Shown: positions 11,867-23,092 of the stretch, piece by piece
Numbering within the stretch: the first letter of the stretch is position 1
Layout of the letters: each line of letters begins with the position of its first letter
Origin: Shiraia sp. slf14
Taxonomy: Eukaryota; Ascomycota; Dothideomycetes; Pleosporales; Shiraiaceae
Direction of reading: 5' to 3'
Length of the DNA: 64,000 nucleotides
Assembly (NCBI GenBank): GCA_000498155.1
Contig: AXZN01000017.1
Location: forward strand, 62,001-126,000
The notes under the pieces: model-generated
Databases searched by the model: none
What the model was told of the DNA's origin: nothing
Seen by the model: only the letters and a program-made list of their open reading frames with translations
Made by a program: the position numbers and the translations under genes

Positions 11867-12829
11867 ATGACTACAAAACTCTCATCACACCTCACTCCCA
11901 CCAGCCCGCCCATAATCCTCGACGGCGCACTAGCAACCTACCTGGAGACCCTAGGCGCAGACATCAGCGGCGCCTTATGGTCCGCAGAAATCCTCATCAA
12001 GAACCCAGACCTGATTAAGAAAACACATCTCGACTACTATCGCGCAGGCGCACACGTCGCCATCACCGCATCCTATCAAGCCTCCATCCCAGGACTGACC
12101 AAACACTTGGGCCTGAGCGAAGACGAAGCCAAAGCTATTGTGAAAAAGAGCGTGGAGCTAGCAATCGACGCAAAAAATGAAGTTCTCCGTACCTCAGCTC
12201 CATCTGGATCCTCGCCTAGCAAGTTATTCGTAGCAGGCAGCGTAGGTCCATACGGCGCATTCTTGGCAAATGGATCTGAATACCGCGGAGACTACGACTT
12301 GTCGAAAGAAGATATGAAGGCCTTTCACCGCGGGCGTATCGAGGCGCTGGTAGCAGCGGAAGTGGATGTTCTTGCGTGCGAAACGATTCCTCAAAAGGCT
12401 GAGGCTGAGGCGTTGCTTGAGCTTCTGACTACTGAGTTTCCTGATACGGAAGCTTGGTTTGCATTCACGTTGAGGGATGGAGCGCATATTGCTGATGGGA
12501 CGTCGCTGGCAGAGATAGCAGCTCTATTCGAAGGGGTCAAGCAGGTTGTTGCTGTTGGGTTCAATTGCACGCCTGATGATTTGGGATTGGAAGCGTTGAA
12601 GAATTTGAGACCTTTCATGGAAAAGAGTGGTGTAACAATGGTGACTTATCCTAATTCAGGAGAGAGTTGGAATGCGCAGGCAAGGGAATGGGAGGGAAAG
12701 AGGACAGAGGGCTCGACATTGGCTGAGAAGACGGTGGAGTGGAGGAAAGCTGGAGCAGGTTTGATCGGAGGATGCTGCAGGACGACACCGGATGATATCA
12801 AGACAATGTGTGAGGCATTGTTGCTATAA
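11867..12829 (+). CDS. Homocysteine S-methyltransferase
   Basis: Single-exon enzyme of 320 residues in the Mht1/Sam4/MmuM family. It transfers a methyl group from S-methylmethionine or S-adenosylmethionine to homocysteine, giving methionine. Visible family motifs are the N-terminal ILDGALATYLE, then AITASYQAS, FVAGSVGPYGA, LACETIPQKAEAEAL, GFNC and the C-terminal GGCC. The Cys of GFNC and the Cys pair of GGCC are the zinc ligands that activate homocysteine. Length is normal for the family. The open frame extends 21 codons upstream (to 11804), but ATG 11867 starts a normal-length protein. No targeting signal is seen; cytosolic. Confidence 0.9.
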   Translation: MTTKLSSHLTPTSPPIILDGALATYLETLGADISGALWSAEILIKNPDLIKKTHLDYYRAGAHVAITASYQASIPGLTKHLGLSEDEAKAIVKKSVELAIDAKNEVLRTSAPSGSSPSKLFVAGSVGPYGAFLANGSEYRGDYDLSKEDMKAFHRGRIEALVAAEVDVLACETIPQKAEAEALLELLTTEFPDTEAWFAFTLRDGAHIADGTSLAEIAALFEGVKQVVAVGFNCTPDDLGLEALKNLRPFMEKSGVTMVTYPNSGESWNAQAREWEGKRTEGSTLAEKTVEWRKAGAGLIGGCCRTTPDDIKTMCEALLL

Positions 12830-13195
12830 AAGTCACTAGTTTGCGTGTGCAACTAGTTGTTCATTGATCACTATTTCACGGCGCTGACGCAGTCAAGCGG
12901 TAGGAATGTGTCTTCCTCATCAGGCAGTATAGTGTCCTTTACACTTTACCACAAGATTGTCGCAGTGCTCAACTGCATGACAATATGCCTCGTCTCTGCA
13001 TGCCGTTTGGGAGTTTTTGTTCCCCTCAATATACATGGAGACGCTTCTAGGCCAGAATGCCATGCAGCATGGCATCAGCAAGCCTACCTTGTCCGCTCCA
13101 CAAGTGGATCTATTTAGATCATGTTCAGTTGTCGTCTCTTTTGGCAGCAGGTCGTATTCAAATCGCGAATTCCAGTCAAAATTCCCCTTCGTATC
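12830..13195. other. Convergent intergenic region
   Basis: Lies between the 3' ends of the homocysteine methyltransferase and the probable Mediator subunit gene. Open frames here are antisense or short. Nothing else is seen. Confidence 0.5.
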
Positions 13196-13762
13196 TCAAC
13201 CATCAACAGCCATTTCGTCTCCATTTTTATCCATGCCAGTCTTCTTCATCAAACCATCCAACATATTGTTCAGCCTGTCCAGCATGTCGACATGCCCAGC
13301 CAGCCCTGATGCAGCTCGAGCATTCAGCACACCCACGTCAAAGTTTCCAAAACCCCCGTTAACCACACTTTGCTCAGAGCCTTCCTTCTTCTTGGCATCA
13401 TCACTTTGAAACTTTCCTCCATATCTGGGTGCATCAGATGGTATGACACCATAACGTTCCAGGTGGTTGATCTGCTCGATAAGTTCCTCGCGAATTTCTT
13501 TGATAGAAGCGCCGACATAAAGGGCCATTAGCCACAACGCTTCCTGACGTGACTCTATATTATCGGGTTTGTCCTTGGTGACAGGAGTTTCGATTGGATT
13601 GTTGGTCAACTGGCTGATGGTTGCGGCGAAGTAGGTGAGGAGCTTTGGTAGCTGTTGGTTGACACGACTGAGGGTATCAATGTGATTTGCGGCGATTTGG
13701 GGGTATGTTTGAGACTCTGGCTGTTGTGTGGAAGCCGTTGTTCCTGGAGGTTGATCGGCCAT
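13196..13762 (-). CDS. MED11: Probable Mediator complex subunit 11
   Basis: Single exon, 188 residues from the ATG at 13762 (MADQPPG). The frame is open 23 codons further upstream, but that stretch is non-conserved. After a Gln/Thr-rich leader comes a helical segment, HIDTLSRVNQQLPKLL, followed by a second helix, IKEIREELIEQINHLERYG. This two-helix layout resembles fungal Med11, a head-module subunit of the Mediator bridge between activators and RNA polymerase II. The assignment rests on motif resemblance recalled from the family, not on an alignment. It sits head-to-head with TAF5, another Pol II initiation factor, 478 bp away. Confidence 0.6.
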   Translation of the reverse strand: MADQPPGTTASTQQPESQTYPQIAANHIDTLSRVNQQLPKLLTYFAATISQLTNNPIETPVTKDKPDNIESRQEALWLMALYVGASIKEIREELIEQINHLERYGVIPSDAPRYGGKFQSDDAKKKEGSEQSVVNGGFGNFDVGVLNARAASGLAGHVDMLDRLNNMLDGLMKKTGMDKNGDEMAVDG

Positions 13763-14240
13763 AATGTCGAACGAATAAAGACTGTCGTTTCCAGGCGGCT
13801 GTAATGGCTGGGGGTTAATTAGACAAAACAAACTGCTGATTCAAGGGCAGCGACTACAACTAGCCAGTTGATAAGTGATGCGACCTGGCGGTGAAGGTTG
13901 AATGCTGCATGAACGAGATCAAGGGAATGCAAGATGCGGTTGTTTGGTGGACCCCCACACTGTAACGCACAGACCACTTCCAACGCGAACCTCACCTCCG
14001 TCGTCTTCTCCGCAGACAAGCAACCTCGCAGCACAACTCAAGACATCACCGACGCCATCGCGACATCACAACCTGCCAAAACCTGCGCGCATACCTTTCC
14101 GACCTCATACAACCCTCAAAACTTCGCCCCGAGTTCATACCATTCGTCTATGGGTCACGCGCCTGGCTCTTTCCTTGCGCTGCGGTGATACTAGCTGCGA
14201 CATCACCAGCTGCACATAAGAGAGAAGGAACAGACAGGCA
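13763..14240. other. Shared 5' region of MED11 and TAF5
   Basis: A 478-bp intergenic stretch between two divergent start codons. It is likely to hold both promoters. No TATA box is obvious. Confidence 0.5.
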
Positions 14241-16777
14241 ATGTCAGGGCCTCCGCCCGGCCCAGTAAGGGCTATGAGCGTAGGGAATGGGCCTCCCAGT
14301 GCTGGCCTGCCTCCACACAATGGCATGCCTCCTCAGCAAGTCCCTCCTCCTGCTGGCTCGTCAGGCCCTCAGACACAGCAAAACCTCAATCAAATCGTAT
14401 GTGCCAGTTGCCTTGCAGCGTTTGCATTTATTTCCTTTTTCTCTTCTGAATACATCCAACTTCACTCTGGAACTCTTGTTTGCTTGGCCAGTGTTTGTGT
14501 CCTATTCGACCACTCAATCTACTAATCTCCCGCAACCTGCGGCATGACGCAATGTCCAGGCAGCTCAGTTGCTGTCTCGTGCCCAGTCACTTCATCTACA
14601 GCCGTTATAAACCGCCATACTGCCCCTCACAATCCCACTCCCCGCGTCAGATCTTGCGAAGTGCAGTTGCGTGTCTGTCCGATTCTCGCAACCTTTTGGG
14701 GCCACTTCAGTACAGAATGTCTACTAATTTATCTCAGGTGCTCGAATATCTCTCTAAGAAGGGATATGTCCGCACAGAGGCCATGCTCCGCAAGGAGTCT
14801 GAGCCACAACCCAATGGCCAAACTCTTGCGGCACAAAGCACTGAAGCAGGTGGCGCCAAGTTCACGAAGTCCTTTGAGCTCTTGCGCAAATACACGGAAG
14901 ATAACCTCGACCTTTATAGACCCGAGCTTCGAAAACTTCTGTGGCCCGTCTTTGTCTACTCATTCCTCGATCTCGTAAAGGAGTTTTACAGCAAGGACGC
15001 CGAGACATTCTTTGCTGCGTACCAAAATCTCTTTGAGCGCGACCACGAGGACGATGTCAAGACTCTGCGCCAAGTACGCCTGCCTGCGCATTTGCAGGAA
15101 AGCCGTGTCGCCAAGTTGTACATCGAGAACAAGTACCGAATCACACTGACGACCATGCCCTTCTACAACCTAATTCAGTTCCTGGAATCCAAAATGTTCG
15201 AGGGAGGACAGGGAATCATGGACGTAATCCGAGATCACTTGAACATTGTCACCGTTGATCGAACTGCAACAGCAGAGAAGAGTATCGCAGCTATCCTCGC
15301 AGGCGGTCAAGGCGACGATGATTTGCCAGCCGAAGACGAAGGCATACCAGGACACAACCCAGGTCATCCACTGACTTCTCGACACGATCCTGAGGCTGAC
15401 GCATCGCGAATTCGCCTACAACTTGGCTCATACCCTCACGACAGCGACTTGCAGGAAGACGTTCGAGCTGCTCTACAGGACGAGGATGCAAAGAATGCGC
15501 CAAGGCCTGGACAGCCAAGTCTAGTTGACGAGTTCGAGCAGCGCATCAAGCGAGAACCTACTGAGGATGGCCCTTCGCGAGACATAATCCCTCTTCCTCC
15601 ATCACTGGCCCGTGATGTCTCGATGGAAGTACAGAAGATTATCGAGCACCGGGACCGTTACAAAATGGAGGGACGAACTGGCGGCGTTGGACCTGCGGTC
15701 AGCGTTACCATGTATACCTTCCATAACACATACGACAGCGTCAACTGCATCGATTTTTCTGGAGACAACAAGTTGGTGGCAGCTGGCATGTCCGAGTCGT
15801 ACATCCGTGTCTGGACTCTTGACGGTAGCCCTCTGAAATCGGAAGAGGATGCGCCAAATGCCCAACCATCGTCCTCCCGTCGTCTTGTCGGCCATTCCGG
15901 TCCTGTTTATGCCGTCGCGTTCTCTCCTTCTACCGCCAACCCTGATCCAACTGGTCCCCCGACAAACTCACAAACCCTCCTCTCCTGCTCAGAAGACAAG
16001 ACAGTTCGACTTTGGAGCTTAGATACCTTCACTTGCCTCGTTGCTTATCGTGGACATGATAACCCCATCTGGGATCTCCAGTGGGGCCCGTACGGTCATT
16101 ACTTCCTCACGGGCAGCAATGATCGTACTGCACGTCTCTGGTCGACAGATCACATCGAACCACTCCGCCTCTACGTCGGTCACGACAATGATGTCGATTG
16201 TGTAACTTTCCACCCGAACAACCTCTACGTCTTCACCGGCAGTTGCGACCACACCGTCCGCATGTGGCACATCTCCGGCGGCAATTGTCTCCGTCTCTTC
16301 ACCGGCCACACAGGCAACGTCACAGCAATTGCCTGTTCTCCTGACGGCAAGACTCTCGCGTCCGCCGACGATCTAGGCAACATCATCCTCTGGACCCTCG
16401 AGACCGGCCGTCGCCGCAAGCGCATGCGAGGCCACACCAAAGGCGGCATCTACTCGCTCTCCTGGTCCGTCGAATCCTCCGTCCTCGTCTCCGCCGGCGC
16501 CGACAAAACAGTCCGTGTCTGGGACGTCCTGCAAGAAACCGCGGAATCAGGCGGCGCCAAAGCAGCAGACGGCATGGCCAAAGCCGACGGCGCCCTCACC
16601 ACCAAAGGTGCAAGCGGCCAAACCGTCTCCACCAACAAGAAAACCACAAAGGAAACCGGCGTATCCGCAGATCAGATCTCCGTCTTCCCCACCAAGGAAA
16701 GCCCCGTGTACAAGGTGCAGTTCACCCGTATGAACTTGGTCCTTGCCGGTGGTGCGTATCTGCCTCAGCGTCCTTGA
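14241..16777 (+). CDS. TAF5: TFIID subunit TAF5 (WD-repeat)
   Basis: Two exons, 14241-14396 and 14738-16777, give 731 residues. The 341-nt intron has a GTATGT donor, CTACTAAT branch and CTCAG acceptor. It is phase 0 and joins LNQI to VLEYLSKKGYVRTEAML, the LisH-like motif. The TAF5 N-terminal domain follows, then a charged linker and six WD40 repeats (for example GHDNPIWDLQWGPYG, GSNDRTARLW, GHTGNVTAIACSP, SAGADKTVRVWD). The protein ends with NLVLAGGAYLPQRP. TAF5 scaffolds TFIID, and in yeast also SAGA, at Pol II promoters. The N-terminal exon is Gly/Pro/Gln-rich. The intron is long for this genome and keeps an open frame in phase with exon 2 from 14480, so a retained-intron isoform is conceivable. 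Confidence 0.93.
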
Positions 16778-17476
16778 AGCCTTTGGGTATTATCTGGAGT
16801 ACACTCCCCATTTGAACACCTTTTTTCATGCTAGGGCGTTTCCGAGGCGTCTTTGGTGTGAAGTCATTGCTTTGGTTTTGTGGGAAAAGGGAATCAGGGT
16901 CACATCAAAGTCTAGTTCTGTAATGTAGTTTCTTTACCCATGGAGGCTTTTTCTGGAAGCTTACTCCTTTCGAATGGGTATTTTCAAATGAAGAAAAAAT
17001 TCAATTCTATCTGCCATGTTTGCACTTCACTTGTTTTGATTTATTGTGAAATCTTATTGCTGTCGTTGGAGATGAGGAGACACTAATCGCGTGTGGGCTT
17101 AGTCGAGACGCCAGTCATCTGAACCATGGGGACCGAAAGCTTGACTTGACAACATCACAAACATTTTCCCCATTATCCACTTCACAACATCTCACAAAAA
17201 TCGTTAAGAAATACCATAGACAGTCGTTCGTTATATTGAAGTGCTACATAACATACTAGACTTGCCGACCATCATAACTTTTAGAACATATGAGAAAAGC
17301 CCTGTCCAGCTAACAAACAAGCAGCCGTAGGAAGATTACCGAAACATTACTCGTGAATCCCTGCCTAAGTTATGCTGCGCATAATAGACAATGCAAGAAT
17401 GTCCTCCCATCTGGACTCATCATCTTGACTGCATGCTCGTGGTGGGGGACTGCAACCAATTGTCATGGTGCTTGAT
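16778..17476. other. Convergent intergenic region
   Basis: Lies between the 3' ends of TAF5 and the minus-strand GPI protein gene. It is AT-rich, contains likely 3' UTRs, and has no gene-like frame. Confidence 0.5.
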
Positions 17477-18793
17477 CTATGCAAAGTGGGCAAAAGCAAG
17501 GGCGACAACGATGGCTGCGATAGAGCTCTTGCCAGCACCGATAATCTGACCCATGTTGATAGGGACCTCACTGTAGGTAGGCTTGGGAGGGATGAAGGTA
17601 GCGTTGCCAGTACCTGAAGGGTATGGGTACCTGTGAATTTGAGGTTAAAAGAGAATGCCAACAAAATGGCCGTAGATACTCACCCAGTGCCGGAAGGAAT
17701 AGCAGTTCCACTAGATGGACGGCTAGTGGGGACACCGTTTGTCTCAGTGTCGGTGGGGCGACGGCTAGGGGTTGGGCGCGTGAGATAAGATGTCAAAGTA
17801 CGCGTGAAATAGCTTGTGACCCTAACAGTGCTATCGGCGGTGGAATCGGACTCGGCGGGTATTGAAGGAGAACCGTACGCAGAGCTTGGAGACGATGCGG
17901 CAGGCTGGGTGACGGAAGTGTTGACAGGCGTGCTTGAAGCTGGAGCGTTGCTAGTCGAGGCAGGGCTGCCCTCCGAGCTGCTTGCGGGTGGCCCATATCC
18001 ATCAGAAGTTGGCTGGCTGACTGATGTGGTGACAGATTGAGAAGGAGCGACAGTGAGCGAAACCTTGGTGGCATCTACGTCCGTGTTTGGACCTGAAGAG
18101 CTTGCCATAATGCTTGAATGAGATCCAGAAGGAGTTGGCTGAACGATGCTAACGGTGCTCTCGACTGTCGAACCTGGGATAATGCTAATCGAAATATCCG
18201 CGGAAAGTGAACTCTTGGGTGGGAAGCCTTGGGAACCAGTGTAGTAGCTGAGATGGATCTCGCTGGTGTCTTCAGACACAGGAAGGCTCATGGCTGGGGG
18301 GCTATTGGCAGTGGACACACCGGAGGTGGGCACTGGGGATGGAACCGATGAAGCGCCAGAGACGGGGGCCGAGCTTGAGGGGATAACCATACTGCCCGAT
18401 GGGGTTGACTTGGATACTTCCGGAACGGGGGAAGTGGAGCAGATGGTAGTCGTAGTGCTCACGACAGTGGTGGAGGTCAGCACGACCGTGGCGCTAGCTG
18501 GGCAGTTGACAGCATTCGTGGCACACTCGGTGATGGTGTAGGTAGAAGTGACAAGCATCACCTCAGTGGCGGTGGAGCTAATATCACGCGGGACGACTTT
18601 AGGTCGGTCAGTTTCTCAGAGCTGCAAATATTGAGGACTTTGTGTGTCCAAATTGCGATCAAGCGCACGCGTCCAGCGGCGTTGACTTTGCAGTGCTGGT
18701 AGGGCGTTTGGACTCACCAAAGCGAGGAATTCCGCGAGGTCGGATTGCAGAAGCAGCTCCCACAAGGAGAGAAACGATCTGAAGTACCTTCAT
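17477..18793 (-). CDS. GPI-anchored Ser/Thr-rich cell-wall protein
   Basis: Three exons, 18793-18718, 18596-17684 and 17630-17477, give 380 residues. Exon 1 encodes a signal peptide (MKVLQIVSLLVGAASA) and ends before a 121-nt intron. The main exon has a conserved Cys-containing head, TYTITECATNAVNCPASAT, and then a long Ser/Thr/Pro-rich stretch suited to O-mannosylation. The last exon, after a 53-nt intron, ends in the hydrophobic tail IAAIVVALAFAHFA preceded by small residues (GAGKSS), a GPI-attachment signal. The product is expected on the plasma membrane or covalently in the cell wall; its precise role is unknown. It is divergently paired with a second GPI-type protein at 19746. A TATA-like CTATAAGT on the minus strand lies about 175 bp upstream of the start. 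Confidence 0.85.
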
Positions 18794-19745
18794 GGCGAAG
18801 CAGACTTGACGAACTTGCGATCTAGAAACTCAAAGAGTGACACTGTTGGTAAGCAGATAGAGTAGCAGCAGCAGAACCTGTTGGCTTGTGGAGATGAGAG
18901 TGAGGAGAGGTGGAACGAATGTCTAGAAGTGGGTGGCGAGGAGAGGAACTGAGGCAGGAGGGCAAAACTTATAGAGAGCAGCAGCCGCGCTAAGGCAGAA
19001 GCGCAGTAGCGTCGAACAGGCAGCGAGCGGGCAGGCGCGTTACAGGACAACAACAACAGCAGCAAACGGCCACGGGAGATTGCGTAAGCTCCAAAGAGCG
19101 GGGTAGATGAATCCAGTGTGAATTCGAGTTGCTGCCATTGGGACTGTGGCATGACGTTGTCGCAAGCGGGCCTTGGTAGGCGACGCTGCACGTGAGCCGG
19201 ATCATTCACTCTCCACCATGGGCAGAACATTTGTGTCACAAAACACTCGAGTAGCTTCAAAACGCAGTACACATGAAATTTACACTCGAGGAGTCATAGG
19301 CTGGTTACATAGAGCCTCTCATTAGGCTGATTGCATACATGTTACGGCAGTGTCGCTCTGTGGACAAGGCGTGTCACACCTAATCGCTCACCACACATAA
19401 ATCTTCATGGGCGCGCTCCCAGATCACCTCTCACCCTCAATCCAGCTTCACTCTCGCAATTTCAAAATCAATCTACGTAATTCTACGCGTTGCTAGCGCC
19501 GTCTTTTGATCCAATTCGTGCAGGGATTCTCGCCACCTGCAAACGCGCGCTCGCTCGGACCCCCTCCCTCCCTCCCATACACTATATAAAGGCTGTCTCC
19601 CCGCTCCCTCTGACCTTTTCTTTCTTCCCTCCTTACCCTCACCTCAATATCTACTCACTCTCATCCTTTTCTTTTCAACCCAGTCACTTCTTACTTCCAC
19701 ACTCTTCTCTTACCCGTTTCTTACAAACACTCACTCACTGTCACC
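18794..19745. other. Divergent promoter region of two GPI-protein genes
   Basis: 952 bp between divergent starts. It contains a TATA-like site on each side and, before the plus-strand gene, a long pyrimidine-rich tract (about 19600-19740) of the type common in strongly expressed fungal promoters. Confidence 0.55.
19583..19590 (+). promoter_or_regulatory. TATA box of the plus-strand GPI-protein gene
   Basis: Sequence TATATAAA lies 156 bp before the ATG at 19746 and is followed by a CT-rich tract. The arrangement fits a strongly expressed fungal core promoter. Confidence 0.55.
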
Positions 19746-20261
19746 ATGTTCGGCTTCAAGGTCATTGTTCTGGCTGCCCTAGCCTGCGTTGTTGTCGCTA
19801 TGGATGGTATGATATTCTACATCTACCTCTGGTACATTGTGCCCAACTTGCTAACAACGCCAGGCACTTGTACTCCCCCAACCACGGTCACCGTCACTGT
19901 CAAGGAGTGCATCACCGCAACTCTGCCTGGTCCATCCTCGCCAATGCCTCCCCACCAGACTCCTTCAGTCGTCCATCCAGTGCCTCCCGTGTCGCCCAGC
20001 GCTCCAGTCTCTGGTCCTCCTGAGCACCCCACCACCGTTCCCGTCCCATCCAACGGCACTTCCATTCACGTATCTGAGTCTCATTCAGGTACCACCTCAG
20101 CTCCCTCGTCGTCTGGCTCCAAAGTCCCCCCCTCATCCACTTCTAGTGCGCCTCTGACTGTCTCAACTGCCGGAGCTGTGGCTGCTACCGCCCCCGCTGG
20201 ACTATCTCACCTCGTCGCCGCCGGAGCCCTACTCAACGCAGGAATGATCCTGCTTGTCTAA
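19746..20261 (+). CDS. Small GPI-anchored Ser/Thr/Pro-rich protein
   Basis: Two exons, 19746-19806 and 19864-20261, give 152 residues. The 57-nt intron has a GCTAAC branch and CCAG acceptor; its length is a multiple of three, so the unspliced frame stays open. Splicing joins the signal peptide (MFGFKVIVLAALACVVVAMDG) to TCTPPTTVTVTVKECITATLPG. The middle is Pro/Ser/Thr-rich with one sequon (NGT). The end, LSHLVAAGALLNAGMILLV, is a GPI-type hydrophobic tail. Its layout (signal peptide, short Cys segment, Ser/Thr stalk, GPI tail) mirrors the divergent neighbour at 17477-18793. Cell-wall or plasma-membrane location is inferred; function unknown. Confidence 0.8.
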   Translation: MFGFKVIVLAALACVVVAMDGMIFYIYLWYIVPNLLTTPGTCTPPTTVTVTVKECITATLPGPSSPMPPHQTPSVVHPVPPVSPSAPVSGPPEHPTTVPVPSNGTSIHVSESHSGTTSAPSSSGSKVPPSSTSSAPLTVSTAGAVAATAPAGLSHLVAAGALLNAGMILLV

Positions 20262-21067
20262 AAAGCATGTCCTTCCAACCTCCTCCATCTTGACAACAAA
20301 AAAAAGCGCAAAACTTTGCTAACATTACTTTTGGAGACAAACTAGCAATGGGTACAATTTGCCACCTTTGGGTGAGGCCCTGTCATTTTACTTCATGGCT
20401 GGGTTATCATTTGTTAGATCATCTCCTCGTGTGTTTTGCGACTTTTTTGGTGGTGGTGGGGTGGCGACATAATTCGGGTTCGTTATCGATGGCTTTGGCA
20501 TGAGTAGCATGCGTATCAACTGTTCACGATGTCATGATCATGACCATCTTAACCAATGGAGAGAAGTGACTTTGTCACTGGATTTCACTGCTAAATGTCT
20601 TTGCCTCTGTCTCTGCTGGTGATGTTTGTGATGTTTCTTATTGCCAATGCCTTGAGTGATCTAATGTAACCCCTCCCTCACCCATCCTTCCATCATCTCT
20701 ATCCTCATCTCTCATCTCTCATCTCACACCCTCCTCCTCGCCGTCATCACCTCCACATATCAACCCACCCACAACAAAAATACACATCAGCGACTGAAAT
20801 CCAAAGTGATAAGAATCTCACTGATCTTTCAAATAACCATACAAGATACAAGAAAGTCGAATGATAATATACTACTGCACATTTCCTTTCCTTTTCCAAT
20901 CATTTCCCTTGAATTCAAGGTCATTCCACTCCATTTCCATGTCCATGCAATATCATGCTATGTCACTTTTCCTCCTAAGCTATCATCCACCTCCATTTAT
21001 ACACATCTACACACAGTCCCCTCGCTGAGCCATACCATAAACACATGTCTTGCTTTCAGTGATGTAA
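20262..21067. other. Convergent intergenic region
   Basis: 3' flanks of the small GPI gene and of the proline-rich protein gene. It contains a CT-rich low-complexity patch with repeated CATCTCT units near 20695-20730. No gene is supported. Confidence 0.5.
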
Positions 21068-23092
21068 TCATCCAGACTGTTTAAACTTCAACCTCAACTC
21101 ATCAATCTCCCTCTGGAACTTCTCCATATCATCTAGAATATTGCTGGAGTCGCTTCTCACGCCATCTTTGGTGTCTCCCATGGCAAGCGCAGTATCATCA
21201 GCCGTAGCGGGAGGAGTAGAAGTAGCAACGGGTGTGGAGTCGAATTTATCGGCACCTTCGATTTCAGGGGAGTATAAAGCGTTTTCGGTTTCTTTTCGCC
21301 CACTTTCTTCTTCTGGGAGGGCATATTCCCGTCGTAGGGAACTCTCGCTGGCTACGCTGGTTCTGCGCTTGTTTTCGAGACTGGTTCGTCGGTTCTCCAT
21401 GCTTGTGCGGCGGCTTGTGCTTGGAGGGGAGGACGGTAAAATGGTGGTTGGGCGTTGTTGATCCAGAGATGAGCGGTTGGATTGGCGCCGACGAGGTGGG
21501 GGAGGGGGTGGAGGAGCCATGTTGCTGTTGATGCTTTCGTTGGAGACAATGCGGGAGTTACGGTTCGAGGACGTGCGGTGGATTGAGGCCGAGTCTGAGT
21601 CGAGAGTACTGCGGCGTGATGAGATGGGATCTTGAGCTGAGGCTGTTGTGCGGATTGAGGCAGAGCGTTGGGGCAGTTCTGTAGTAGAAGAGTTGGCACT
21701 GGATGTGCTTATATCTGTTAAGCGGGCGCCGTGCCGAGAACGAGGTGGTGGAGGGGGTGATTTGGTTGCGGAGAGGGGGTCTTTATTGCTCGGGACTGGG
21801 CTTGGGAGAGGTGCTTCAAAGGAGATTTGTGATGACATGGTCAGAGATGAATTGCTTCGTGATCGATTGCTATTCGTTGAAGACCGTAGCTGACTTTGTC
21901 TGCGGGCCAAAGGCACGGGAGGTGGGGCTTTCTTCTGCGGTTGCACAATCTCTGAACTTGTCGACGACTCGGTCGAACGTTGATCTGCTGACACTGAACT
22001 ATCATTTGTCGTGTCAATCGTGCTGGTATGCAGAGGTGTCTGTGGTATGACAGGAGTCGGTGGAAGTGGCCTGGCTACATCTGAGTTATCTCTTGATCTT
22101 GTGACTGGCGCCGGTGCTGGTGCTGGTTCTGTCGCTGAAAAGCTTTCAAAGGCTACTACCTGAGGTTGCCTGGGTGTAACTGGCTTGCCGTAGCGATGTT
22201 TTGGCGCAGGTGGGGGCTTTTTTTTTGCCTTTTTTGTGTCTGTCACCCTCCCTATTCTGTCCTCGTCGTCCGAATCTGCCATGTCATAGTCTCTTGTCGT
22301 CTCGGAACGAGTCTCTTGTGGAGGTTCAAAGGAGTTTCGTGATATTGAGGATGTGTCCGTGCCGTTGCTGCCCTCAAATTGGGTCGCACCTGCTGGCGTT
22401 GGATACTGTCCGGATTGTCGCGGACCTGGTTTTCCTGTCATAAGCAGATTCTTGAAGCTCTCCACATCCAGCGACACTCTGTTGTTGCCCAACGCTGTCT
22501 TTTCCGCAGGCGTCCGATCGTCCGCAGCACTCCGATCTTGCGACTCAATTGAAGCCAGTGTTCTTGCAAATGGGTTGTAAGGGACGCCGCTGGGCGAGGT
22601 GGTAGGTTGAGGCGAATGGTATGCTCTTGGAGGGGCAGCTGCCATATCTGGTGATGCCATGTCGTATCCCCGCGGTACATTCGGATCCCCCGCAATCGCA
22701 TTGCTGTCGAATGAAGCTGTCGAGGGAGTAGCAGGCAGATAGCTTGCGCCGTAGCTATTGCCAAATCGCTGGGCAGCAGATTCGTGAAGTGAATCAACTA
22801 CGTCGTTCGCGTCCGGATGCGGAGGGATATAAGTGGTGTTTGATTCTATGCGGACATGTTTCTTTGTCCTGTGCGGCGGCGCAACGGGGTCTTCGAGCCC
22901 TGTTACACGATTACTGCCTGGTCACTTGGGGTAAAAAAAAACAATCGAGGCAAGGCAGGTAATACCAGAACGACCATCCTCGCGAGCCTCAGGCACGCTG
23001 GTATCGTGGGGGACAAAGGATGTCTGTGGAACAGGCGAGGAGGAAGCTGGATAGTGCAAGAGGGAAGCTCGGAAAGGGTTTCCAGATGACAT
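21068..23092 (-). CDS. Proline-rich, low-complexity fungal protein
   Basis: Two exons. Exon 1 (23092-22966) encodes MSSGNPFRASLLHYP. The long exon 2 ends at 21068. The intron starts at 22965 (GTATTA donor). The frame allows an acceptor at 22864 or 22846, giving about 640 or 634 residues. Visible elements are NPFRAS at the N-terminus, a KHVRIES stretch, VESFKNLLMTGK, several polyproline runs that look like SH3 ligands (KKPPPAPKHRYGKP, APPPPPPPRRR), many Ser-rich patches and a C-terminal coiled-coil segment, DDMEKFQREIDELRLKF. The layout suggests a cytoskeletal or cortical adaptor, but no specific ortholog is recognised and that role is an inference. Confidence 0.7.

Noticed and set aside
13017..13409. 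130-codon plus-strand frame
   Set aside because: Antisense to the probable MED11 gene.
18790..19272. 160-codon minus-strand frame upstream of the GPI gene
   Set aside because: Overlaps the GPI gene start and its TATA-like site; more likely 5' UTR and promoter.
20690..20740. CATCTCT-type low-complexity patch
   Set aside because: Short and irregular; not a CRISPR or a true tandem array.
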